Source: an uncultured Blautia sp.
GTDB lineage: Bacteria > Bacillota > Clostridia > Lachnospirales > Lachnospiraceae
Direction: 5' to 3'
Assembly (NCBI GenBank): GCA_946629475.1
Contig: CAMOXX010000085.1
Span: 1 to 10,550 of the forward strand
Length of the DNA: 10,550 nt
The notes beneath the pieces were generated by a model, which had not been told where the DNA came from, ran no database searches, and saw only the letters and a list, made by a program, of their open reading frames with translations. The translations under genes and the position numbers were made by a program. Shown one piece after another: positions 1-6,067 of the stretch (positions within the stretch are counted from its first letter, which is position 1; each line of letters begins with the position of its first letter).

Positions 1-53
1 AGAGCGCTGCGTTCGGGACGCAGAGGCCGCTGGTTCAAATCCAGTCGCATCGA
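1..53 (+). tRNA. tRNA-Pro (anticodon CGG), 5' part outside window
   Basis: The window opens inside a tRNA gene, in the 3' half of the D-arm. The anticodon stem CTGCG (7-11) pairs with CGCAG (19-23) around the loop TTCGGGA, giving anticodon CGG at 14-16, which reads the proline codon CCG. The T-arm GCTGG-TTCAAAT-CCAGT (29-45) is canonical. The acceptor 3' strand ends with discriminator A at 53, and CCA is not encoded. A T-run follows at once. The acceptor 5' strand lies upstream of the window and cannot be checked. A tyrosine recombinase gene ends only about 150 bp away, and tRNA 3' ends are common targets of such enzymes, but no second copy of this 3' end was found to prove integration here. 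Confidence 0.88.
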
Positions 54-70
54 CTTTTTTCCTCAACCAT

Positions 71-101
71 GCGGGTTTCCGGAAACGGAAGCCCGCTTTT
101 T
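71..101 (+). terminator. Intrinsic terminator of the tRNA gene
   Basis: An 11-bp stem (GCGGGTTTCCG at 71-81 with CGGAAGCCCGC at 86-96, one G-T wobble) closes a GAAA tetraloop and is followed by TTTTT at 97-101. This is a textbook Rho-independent terminator 18 bp after the tRNA. If the tRNA 3' end were the attachment site, this terminator would belong to the element; otherwise it is the host tRNA terminator and the element starts beyond it. Confidence 0.88.
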
Positions 102-198
102 AAGTGGTTGGGCTGGTTGGGCAGGCTGATTGGCCCGGTCAGGCCATGAAATTGAGCCGCTGATCTACCTGTTTATTTGGCTGGCCGGGCTGGCTGGC
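102..198. other. G/T-rich, imperfectly repetitive spacer between tRNA terminator and integrase gene
   Basis: Short imperfect repeats of the form TGGTTGGG, GGCTGG and GGCCCGG fill this spacer (for example 'TGGTTGGGCTGGTTGGG' near 105-121 and 'GGCTGGCCGGGCTGGCTGG' near 179-197). No gene is seen. Its position just past the integrase stop codon makes it the natural place for the attachment core or integrase arm sites, but I found no matching copy elsewhere in the window. Confidence 0.35.
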
Positions 199-1527
199 TC
201 ATCTGGAACGACCGGGCGATCCCCCGGGATTCAACATAAACTGGTTCACCTGATCCAACACGTCATACTTCTTACTGTCTTCCGTAACGTCGAAAGTATA
301 GTACTGGTTGTTGACTGAGGGAGTGTTGCCGATCATCGCGCCCGCGGCTTCCGCCGAAAGCCCGTTCGCCCGGATCAGGGAGTTGACCGTACGTCTGTAG
401 GCATTGATTCCCTTGGGCGTGATTCCGATCTGGTTGCACTTGTTCTTCATGCAGGACGACAGCTGGTGTACAGTGACCCTGCCGTCGGCACCGGTGAAGA
501 TATACTCGCCAAGCCACCCGTTGGCTTCCTGAACCTCTTTCACTCTGGTCAGGAGATCACGGATTGCATCCGTATAGGGAACCGGCCTGGGTTTCTTGTT
601 CTTCGGAATCGGCTTGATCCGGATCTCACCGGTGATCTTGTCCACGCTTTCCCGTCTGCGGACCTCAATATAACGTCCGTGGATGTCGTCCCATTTCAGG
701 GCGACGATTTCCCCGGCTCTCATACCGGTCAGGGCAGCAAGTTCAAGCGCATAAACCGGCATGTATCCCGGCTGCTTCTCATAGTCTTTCCGGAACTGGG
801 CGTTGAGTGCAATGAGTTGTTCAGGGGGAATGACGATGCGGTCATCCGCCCTTTCCTGCTCCTCAGTCAGCCTGTAGATCGTTTTGGCAGGAATGATCCT
901 GGAACAGGGGTTATTCTCTTCTTCGATATACCCATGTTCCACGGCCCATTCAAACGTATTCGTGATATTATACCCCCAGAGAGCCTTTGTGGCTCTTCTG
1001 TTCAGGCAATAATCTGCCTTTTCACCGCGGAATGTAGGATGCCTGATGATGTTCACCATAAACTCCATCAGATGATCCTTGGTGATCTCTGAGACAGGCT
1101 TATCAAGCAATTCACTGTTCTCAAAATACCGCCTGTAATCACTCTCGTATTTCTGGACCGTGTTGGAGTCGACAAGCTGATCATGCTGCCTGCGCCATTG
1201 CTCATAGCAGTGTCTGAAAGTGACCATGGAGCGGATCTTTCCGTCCTCCCGGTCTTGCAGGTATCTGATCATGTCAATCTCTGTCTTTCTTTCCACCACC
1301 TTTCTCTTTTTACCGTCATAGACGTGTACCTTGTAGATTCCTTTCGAAGTCTTCCAATAATGGTATTTCTCCTGGAATTCCGCTGCTTGTCTTATCATAA
1401 TTTCGTTGTTTACCGCTTCCGCTTCGATGATACCATGATCGCGGAGGAACAACAATTCATCGAAGGTCATTTCGCTGAAGCTTTTTACTGTATCTCTGTT
1501 ACCGATTGTAGTAATTCTGTTATTCAT
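199..1527 (-). CDS. Tyrosine recombinase / integrase with atypical active-site residues
   Basis: This 442-residue protein has the layout of phage/ICE integrases: an N-terminal arm-type DNA-binding region (with a K/R-rich stretch near residues 60-82), a SAM-like core-binding domain (about 100-205) and a catalytic domain (about 230-415). The box I arginine is R270 in 'ALTGMRAGEI', a beta-hairpin lysine lies in 'PKNKKPRP' (309-312), and the box II arginine is R378 in 'NAYRRT'. The nucleophile is probably Y410. The usual histidine three residues before R378 is N375 (codon AAT), and the usual His/Trp nine residues before the tyrosine is N401 (codon AAC). The frame is intact, so it may be a variant clade or a weakened enzyme. 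The start at 1527 has GAGGAG just upstream, unusually close to the ATG. It should catalyse insertion and excision of the element. Confidence 0.93.
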   Translation of the reverse strand: MNNRITTIGNRDTVKSFSEMTFDELLFLRDHGIIEAEAVNNEIMIRQAAEFQEKYHYWKTSKGIYKVHVYDGKKRKVVERKTEIDMIRYLQDREDGKIRSMVTFRHCYEQWRRQHDQLVDSNTVQKYESDYRRYFENSELLDKPVSEITKDHLMEFMVNIIRHPTFRGEKADYCLNRRATKALWGYNITNTFEWAVEHGYIEEENNPCSRIIPAKTIYRLTEEQERADDRIVIPPEQLIALNAQFRKDYEKQPGYMPVYALELAALTGMRAGEIVALKWDDIHGRYIEVRRRESVDKITGEIRIKPIPKNKKPRPVPYTDAIRDLLTRVKEVQEANGWLGEYIFTGADGRVTVHQLSSCMKNKCNQIGITPKGINAYRRTVNSLIRANGLSAEAAGAMIGNTPSVNNQYYTFDVTEDSKKYDVLDQVNQFMLNPGGSPGRSR

Positions 1528-1540
1528 ATCTCCTCTTAAG

Positions 1541-1556
1541 GAGAAGACGTCTTCTC
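1541..1556. promoter_or_regulatory. Perfect 16-bp palindrome upstream of the integrase gene
   Basis: GAGAAGACGTCTTCTC is a perfect inverted repeat whose edge lies 14 bp before the integrase start codon, overlapping the leader that carries the ribosome binding site. It could be an operator for an element regulator or an mRNA hairpin that limits integrase translation. No protein can be assigned to it. Confidence 0.4.
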
Positions 1557-1640
1557 ATACGATAGTAATGAGGATATCCTGTTGTATATGGTTGCACTTT
1601 AGCCGGCTGGAAAAAGGTGCTTCGTACCGAACGCAGCCTG

Positions 1641-1723
1641 TCAGGAACGCCGGCGAGGTTCCTGAATTCTCAGGCGAGCTCTGCCCTGAGAACAACCACA
1701 CTGTCGAATCAATAATCAGTGTG
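1641..1723. other. Three consecutive stem-loops in the gap between replication gene and integrase gene
   Basis: The 233-bp gap between the replication gene stop and the integrase start holds no convincing gene but has three perfect hairpins in a row: TCAGGAAC (1641-1648) with GTTCCTGA (1658-1665), TTCTCAGG (1667-1674) with CCTGAGAA (1685-1692), and CACACTG (1697-1703) with CAGTGTG (1717-1723). None is followed by a clean T-run on either strand, so they are not obvious terminators. They may be a small structured RNA, a processing region, or a single-strand initiation site. Confidence 0.4.
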
Positions 1724-1760
1724 TTATGCGAGGTAATAAAAGAAGAGCGGGGCCGACTGA

Positions 1761-3737
1761 TCAGGTCGACTCCACCCTGTGCCTGCCGGTGGCAGACTTG
1801 AATGAAGCGTCGAATGGTGTGACTTCATCCGGCTCAAGCGCGATGAAGTCATCCTTGTCAATTGTTTCATCAGGATCCTTGGGAAAGCTGTCGTAAGGAT
1901 CTTCGCTGCCGTTGTACAGCTCGATCCCCTGATAACAGAAGCCGTCGCTGCCGTACCGCTTCAGGAGGAACCGGCCGTTCATACGCTTAAAGAAACTGCT
2001 TTTGCCGCAGCTCTGCCTTTTGTTGCTGCTGCAGTAGGTTTCGTAGGCCTCGTACACTTCGCTGCGCTGGACACGCTTTCCGGGAGCTGCCCGGATGCAG
2101 GTATCCATGAATGCCTGTACATTGTCGGCGCGGTGGCGGAGCTCCCGGATCGCGGCTTTACACTGGGTACTCTGAGTAAAATGTCCCTGCTCATGCAGGC
2201 GTTTCAGGCCCTGCAGCGCCAGGTACAGGATATATTGCCACTCCATGGCCAGCTTCTCCCGCAGATGAGGATCACGGTCCTCCGGCGCGACCTTCTGATC
2301 CATGCACAGGATCAGGATGCGCCGGTAGAAGGCATCGGACTTCTCATCCAGGTTCAGGGGAATCTCATTTGCAGAGAACCCCAGCTTGGCATAACTGTGA
2401 AAGAAGCCGACGTCCTTGCCCTTGCGTTCATAGATCAGGGAGTCCTCTCCGGTCGCCTTCTTCAGGTTGTCGATGTTCTGCATCCCTAAGGATGGGATAT
2501 CGGCGCAGGTGTTGAGCAGCTTCAGGTGAAGCGCGGCAGGGTAGAAGCGGTTGTTCAGATCCTGCAGGGATATGTTGGAGATGTTCTCCCTGCCGACGAT
2601 GTCCTCCATCATCCCGATTACGACGGATTTCCCGGTTCCGCCAGCACCGGTGAGTGTTAAGAACTTCTGGAATCCGGTATCCGTCGTCATGGCGTAACCG
2701 GTGAATTCCCAGAGCATCCTCCGGTCATCCTCATCCGGGATGCTGGCCTGAAGGAACCTTCCGACCACTGTGGAGATGTCAGGATTGTCCGGCGGTTTCC
2801 AGGCGGGATCGTACCGGAACGGGATCTGATTCATGCAGTAATACCTGGGATCATGATCAATCCATTTCTGCTCCAGCACGTCATAGAATCCGTTCTGAAA
2901 GTTGATCCAGTGCCTGGGCTGCAGGTTCAGCTGACTCGAAGTCCTGTGCAGCCGAACCCGGTCGAGAAGCTGCTGGTATATCCTGTTGATGATCGTACTC
3001 CTCATCATCTTCGGGAAGAGGAGAGAGCGGATCAGCTCCTTCGTCTGGCTTCCGTGCGGATCCGCCTGATACCGGCCGCCGGTATAGATGTGGACGGTCA
3101 TGTCAAGTACAAACAGATGCACACGATTGATGATGCAGTCCACGACCGAAGCGTCCAGGACACCGTCAGGCTGTCCCTTCTGGTTATATGTATGAAGCGG
3201 TGTGCGTATCGTATCGTCCACGTGAAACCAGCTGTTGTCCGTGCCCGGATCAGGCTCCGTTTGGCCGGCACAGGTGGTATCATCTACAGTTTGCTTCTGA
3301 AACCGCGCCGCGCCGCGCGGTCCTTCATACCGGTAGATAAAGGATGTGAGTGCCTCCTTCAGCTCATCCTGGTATTCAAGATCAGCCAGGTATTCCCTGT
3401 CCTTAAACAGCCGCCAGCCCTGGTGATAACGAAGATCAGGATTATCCCTGAAGAAGGAGTTCAGCCGGTTATTTTTCCATTTTTGGGAGCAGGCCGGCAC
3501 ATATATGTAATCCATCCTGCAGGTTCCCTTCAGGTCGATGCTGTTCATGTACGAGATGAACGTTTCTATGCTGTAATACATATCCTGTGAATCGGAATCC
3601 TCAGCAAGTGCCTGGGAACTGAAGCCGCAGCCGGCGATGGCCAGGGCCAGATCCGGATCATCCACAAGAAAGAGATAGCTGCTGTTTAAGTTGGCCGGCT
3701 CCTGCCCCATGTATTTCGTCATCCATTGCTTATTCAT
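1761..3737 (-). CDS. Plasmid/phage-type replication protein with D5-N and superfamily 3 helicase domains
   Basis: This 658-residue protein belongs to the P4/D5-type primase-helicase group used to replicate phages and integrative elements. The helicase core has Walker A 'GAGGTGKS' (364-371), a Walker-B-like hydrophobic strand ending 'CADIP' (about 405-414), the SF3 sensor region 'AKLGFSANEIP' (450-460) and a downstream 'YRR' typical of an arginine finger. The D5-N region precedes the Walker motif (about 270-360), and a winged-helix-like C-terminal part follows (about 550-620). The first 150 residues show no clear archaeo-eukaryotic primase catalytic triad; 'YLFLVDDPDLALAIAGCGF' hints at a degraded Toprim-like fold, which is inference. 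The start is supported by GGAGGT seven bases upstream. It lies between relaxase and integrase and probably unwinds the element's origin. The last 14 codons contain an 18-bp sequence shared with the intergenic repeat near 9900. Confidence 0.88.
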   Translation of the reverse strand: MNKQWMTKYMGQEPANLNSSYLFLVDDPDLALAIAGCGFSSQALAEDSDSQDMYYSIETFISYMNSIDLKGTCRMDYIYVPACSQKWKNNRLNSFFRDNPDLRYHQGWRLFKDREYLADLEYQDELKEALTSFIYRYEGPRGAARFQKQTVDDTTCAGQTEPDPGTDNSWFHVDDTIRTPLHTYNQKGQPDGVLDASVVDCIINRVHLFVLDMTVHIYTGGRYQADPHGSQTKELIRSLLFPKMMRSTIINRIYQQLLDRVRLHRTSSQLNLQPRHWINFQNGFYDVLEQKWIDHDPRYYCMNQIPFRYDPAWKPPDNPDISTVVGRFLQASIPDEDDRRMLWEFTGYAMTTDTGFQKFLTLTGAGGTGKSVVIGMMEDIVGRENISNISLQDLNNRFYPAALHLKLLNTCADIPSLGMQNIDNLKKATGEDSLIYERKGKDVGFFHSYAKLGFSANEIPLNLDEKSDAFYRRILILCMDQKVAPEDRDPHLREKLAMEWQYILYLALQGLKRLHEQGHFTQSTQCKAAIRELRHRADNVQAFMDTCIRAAPGKRVQRSEVYEAYETYCSSNKRQSCGKSSFFKRMNGRFLLKRYGSDGFCYQGIELYNGSEDPYDSFPKDPDETIDKDDFIALEPDEVTPFDASFKSATGRHRVEST

Positions 3738-3877
3738 AAGTACCTCCTTTAGTCCTGCGCCGGCGTTGCCGGCAGCTTTTGGCCATTTCCGTTTTCTGGT
3801 GATAGAAGTGATATTTATGACATTTTTCTTTCATACCCGGCTATGTAAAAAAGAAGAGTATAGAAGAAATAAAAAAA

Positions 3878-3905
3878 GACAGCCGGAAAAACTGTCATTT
3901 TTGTC
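3878..3905 (-). terminator. Probable bidirectional terminator between relaxase and replication genes
   Basis: GACAG (3878-3882) pairs with CTGTC (3892-3896), flanked by an A-run on the left and T-run on the right, so A-T pairs extend the stem. Read on the minus strand, a run of seven T follows the stem, which suits termination of relaxase transcription before the replication gene. The GC core is short, so strength is uncertain. The rest of the 3738-3949 gap shows only the replication gene's ribosome binding site. Confidence 0.5.
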
Positions 3906-3949
3906 ACTTGTATGATTGCCTCAATGGCTATATGGCTGATTGTTATTAT

Positions 3950-4001
3950 GCTCGGTCATCGAACCCGGTCATGGGTTCGTTCGGGATTCTTGTGACCGAG
4001 C
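3950..4001. other. Nested stem-loop overlapping the relaxase stop codon
   Basis: GCTCGGTCA (3950-3958) is perfectly complementary to TGACCGAGC (3993-4001), and inside it GAACCC (3961-3966) pairs with GGGTTC (3973-3978). The outer stem includes the relaxase stop codon, so the last codons are encoded in the hairpin. No T-run follows, so it is more likely an mRNA 3' stabiliser or a recombination-type site than a terminator. Confidence 0.45.
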
Positions 4002-5164
4002 ACCTTCTCCCTGAACAATTCAGCGACATCCTGAATTGAAACCGGGATATAATCCCTCAGCCATCTGCCGACCTGAAAAATGAACTCCTTGATCATCGGA
4101 AACTGGTCGAACACATCCCAGACCATGAAGATCTCAGAATTGACCCCGATGACAGCCTTGCGTTTCTCTTTCAGATCCCTGATCTCCTGCGTCAGAGCCT
4201 TGCTTTCCGCAGCCTGTGCTTCATTTGATACTGCGAGCTCGCGGTTCTTCGTCTCCAGATCCTGCGCTTCCCTCTCCAGCACCCACTTGCGGAATTTTGC
4301 TGATTCCAGTTCTTCCTCCATCTGCCTCAGCGCGGCGCCGGTGGAAGTGTGGTAGAGCCGTTGCTTTGCCTCAGCTTCCGCTTCCTCAAGTGCGGAGAGT
4401 GTGTTTTCCTCTTCGGCGATCTGCCGCTTCACATGCTTCAGCTTTTCCTCTTTACGGCGGATGTAATACTCCTTTGAGTAATCGACGTTTCTGCCGTCCT
4501 CCTTTGGCTTAAGCGTGTCGCCGTAGAAGATCTCGGGGTTTTTCTCCATCCCGTCCAGCGCGCGGCGGCGCAGGACGTCCTGCAGCTTCTCCAGGGTGTC
4601 CTTTGTGAACACCTTCGTCTTCGCGCATTGCTTTGACATACCCCGCTGGTAGCCGGAGGCGACCGGCACGCCGATCACATGCATGTGGGGGCTGGCCTCA
4701 TCAAAATGAACCACCGCGTTCGCGATCACGAATCCCGGGACATACTGCTGCAGTGCGTTCAGCTGATCCCGGAAGATATATATCATCTGCCGCCTGCGAT
4801 ACTCAGGGATATTCTCCCAGAATTCCTGATCACCCAGCTGGATGATCGCCTCCACCGCGAGGTCACTTTTCGCGTTTTCGGATACGTATCGCATGTAATT
4901 GTTGATGCGGCGGTCAGCGCGTTTCTGCTTCTGGTTGTATTCCCGGAGTGCCTGGTCAAACTGGTCGTGAAAGACTCTTTCAACATCGTGGAAGAGGTTG
5001 TCCGTGCCGGCCAACTGTACGATTTTGTCGGAGTCGTAATGACCGGTCCTGTTCCCTGGAGAAGAATACTTCCTCAGGTTATGTTTTGACGCCGTAGACA
5101 GCTGCTTCGCTGCCGTGATGGCGTTCTGTTTGCTGCTGATATGGAACGTATATGAAATCTGCAT
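3956..5164 (-). CDS. MobV-family relaxase (Mob/Pre plasmid mobilization protein)
   Basis: This 402-residue protein nicks the transfer origin and stays bound to the 5' end of the strand passed to a recipient. The metal-binding motif 'HFDEASPHMH' (H153-H162) is the MobV signature HxDExxPHMH. 'KHNLR' (27-31) matches the N-terminal motif of pMV158 MobM, in which the histidine (here H28) rather than a tyrosine is the reported nucleophile. Residues about 235-345 are a long charged coiled coil (many E, K, A, L heptads), as usual in this family for dimerisation or partner contact. The start at 5164 is set by AGGAGG eight bases upstream. The gene sits directly downstream of the repeat arrays and candidate oriT. 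No coupling protein or type IV secretion gene is present, which fits a mobilizable rather than self-transmissible element. Confidence 0.93.
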   Translation of the reverse strand: MQISYTFHISSKQNAITAAKQLSTASKHNLRKYSSPGNRTGHYDSDKIVQLAGTDNLFHDVERVFHDQFDQALREYNQKQKRADRRINNYMRYVSENAKSDLAVEAIIQLGDQEFWENIPEYRRRQMIYIFRDQLNALQQYVPGFVIANAVVHFDEASPHMHVIGVPVASGYQRGMSKQCAKTKVFTKDTLEKLQDVLRRRALDGMEKNPEIFYGDTLKPKEDGRNVDYSKEYYIRRKEEKLKHVKRQIAEEENTLSALEEAEAEAKQRLYHTSTGAALRQMEEELESAKFRKWVLEREAQDLETKNRELAVSNEAQAAESKALTQEIRDLKEKRKAVIGVNSEIFMVWDVFDQFPMIKEFIFQVGRWLRDYIPVSIQDVAELFREKVLGHKNPERTHDRVR

Positions 5165-5238
5165 CTTAACTTCCTCCTGTGTGGGTTATGCTGTGTACTA
5201 AGCTGAAATCCATGGATCCATGCCAAATCCAAAGTGAG

Positions 5239-5406
5239 ATCCATTTGGATTTACATGAAATCCATTTGGACCTGAGCGAAATCCATTTGGACCTGAGCGA
5301 AATCCATTTGGACTTGAGTGAAATCCATTTGGACCTGAGCGAAATCCATTTGGACTTGAGTCAAATCCATTTGGAACTATTACAGATCCATGGCGATGCC
5401 AAGGAT
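5239..5406. repeat. Tandem array of 21-bp iteron-like units
   Basis: Seven units start at 5239, 5260, 5281, 5302, 5323, 5344 and 5365, exactly 21 bp apart, each beginning ATCCATTTGGA and continuing mostly as CCTGAGCGAA or CTTGAGTGAA. An eighth, degraded unit is at 5386. Every unit contains TCCA-TT-TGGA, a dyad that a dimeric protein could read, placed on the same face of the helix every two turns. The array begins about 75 bp upstream of the relaxase start. Such arrays usually act as iterons of a replication origin or as binding sites for auto-regulation; the replication protein of this element or the relaxase are candidate readers, by inference. Confidence 0.9.
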
Positions 5407-5532
5407 GATCACCATGATCATGATGTTGCCGCGGCCGATGATCCCTTTGATCACCATGATCATGATGTTGCCGCGGCTGATGATCCCAGTGATCAATGTG
5501 ATCACGATGTTGTCGGGGCTCCACTGGGTCAA
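5407..5532. repeat. Three 42-bp tandem units rich in GATC
   Basis: Units start at 5407, 5449 and 5491. The first two are identical at 39 of 42 positions, with GATCACCATGATCATGATG followed by a GC-rich TTGCCGCGGC block; the third has diverged in its second half. The period is twice that of the preceding 21-bp array and the start of the first unit is exactly eight 21-bp steps from the first 21-bp unit, so both arrays share one phase. Eight GATC sites fall between 5407 and 5503. Confidence 0.9.
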
Positions 5533-5666
5533 TTCCAGGTCTCTGTTGGGTCTGCAATGGGGCTTCACTGGGTCTCTGTCAGGCCTCAATCGGGGCTCCG
5601 TTGGGTCTCTACTGGGTCTCAACCGGGTCGGTACCGGGTACCGAAGGCTGGGTACCGGGTACCGGG
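5515..5666. repeat. Array of about twelve degenerate 11-bp units ending in KpnI-type palindromes
   Basis: Units starting at 5515, 5526, 5537, 5548, 5559, 5570, 5581, 5592, 5603, 5614, 5625 and 5636 share the core GGGTCTC or GGGGCTC with a variable tail, and a weaker 33-bp super-period is visible (tails CTCTGTT, CTCTGTC and CTCTACT at 33-bp steps). The array overlaps the third 42-bp unit and ends in two exact copies of GGTACCGGGTACCG at 5630-5643 and 5651-5664, which are 21 bp apart. One helical turn per unit puts all cores on one face of the DNA. Confidence 0.8.
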
Positions 5667-5703
5667 AATGGACTTTTTTGTTGCTTTTGAGGGCGGTGTA
5701 TAA

Positions 5704-5744
5704 CCCCCTATGGATAATGGCACGAGTTCCATTATCCCCGGGGG
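5704..5744. other. Candidate transfer origin (oriT) stem-loop
   Basis: GGATAATGG (5712-5720) and CCATTATCC (5729-5737) are a perfect 9-bp inverted repeat around the 8-base loop CACGAGTT. An outer stem CCCCC (5704-5708) with GGGGG (5740-5744) extends it across a small internal loop, giving 14 paired positions. MobV relaxases recognise hairpins of this type with the nick in or beside the loop. It lies about 540 bp upstream of the relaxase gene, between the repeat arrays and a conserved-looking GC-rich segment. It lacks a T-run, so termination is less likely. The nick position cannot be read from sequence alone. Confidence 0.55.
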
Positions 5745-5880
5745 CTCTCCGAGGGACTGGCCGCCGGGGACGGCCAGGCAGCCAGCGTGTGATCATCTCC
5801 GCCGCGATTGGGCGCCGGTGATGACCAGAAGCAGCGGATCGCAGGGAAACCTGCGCCGCCGCTTCCGCCACGCTGACTGC

Positions 5881-5923
5881 TCAAGGGCGCTGCCCTTGAA
5901 ACCCGCAAGGGGCTGGCCCCTTG
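5881..5923. other. Two adjacent GC-rich hairpins in gene-free region 5745-6027
   Basis: TCAAGGGC (5881-5888) pairs with GCCCTTGA (5892-5899), and CAAGGGGC (5906-5913) pairs with GCCCCTTG (5916-5923). The two stems are related in sequence (CAAGGG at each left arm), as if one had been duplicated. The surrounding 5745-6027 segment has no gene with a credible start or ribosome binding site; a weaker hairpin, CGAATG with CATTCG, lies near 5979-5995. The stems could be part of the transfer-origin region or a structured RNA. Confidence 0.45.
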
Positions 5924-6028
5924 ACCCGGCATCGGATCGAAGTCCGGGGGCCTTCGACCGCTGATCAGCCATTCTGACGAATGTCGCTCATTCGGATCAT
6001 TTCTCCAACGGTGCCAACCTGAACAGCA

Positions 6029-6067
6029 AAACAGAGCATCTGTCTTCATAGACAAAATGCTCTGTTT
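6029..6067 (-). terminator. Terminator after the excisionase/sigma-like gene pair
   Basis: AAACAGAGCAT (6029-6039) pairs perfectly with ATGCTCTGTTT (6057-6067), with a small inner TGTC/GACA stem. On the minus strand the structure begins at the stop codon of the sigma-like gene and ends in a short T-run. It separates the early regulatory pair from the gene-free origin region. Confidence 0.6.

Noticed and set aside
466..1092. Long plus-strand frame antisense to the integrase
   Set aside because: Shadow of a well-supported catalytic gene; no domain and no start signal.
2853..3590. Long plus-strand frame antisense to the replication gene
   Set aside because: Shadow of the SF3 helicase gene with no recognisable motif.
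5239..5532. CRISPR array
   Set aside because: The 21-bp units are directly tandem with no unique spacers, and no cas genes are present.
5671..5679. GACTTTTTT match to the bases after the tRNA as a second attachment core
   Set aside because: Only nine bases, mostly a T-run, and located inside the element near the transfer origin; most easily chance.
5179..5703. Plus-strand open frame encoding a repetitive protein with EIHLDLS and DHHDHDVAAADDP repeats
   Set aside because: It begins at a GTG with no ribosome binding site (the nearby one faces the relaxase on the other strand). The frame stays open only because 21 and 42 are multiples of three, and the 11-bp array then changes the protein's character completely.
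5380..5871. Minus-strand open frame with Arg/Pro-rich repeats over the same arrays
   Set aside because: It is the reverse reading of the repeats plus the oriT-like hairpin, with biased composition and no start signal.
5732..6055. Minus-strand open frame of 107 codons in the GC-rich segment
   Set aside because: Low-complexity Ser/Pro/Gly/Arg composition, no ribosome binding site, and it includes two strong hairpins; more likely non-coding DNA conserved for structure.
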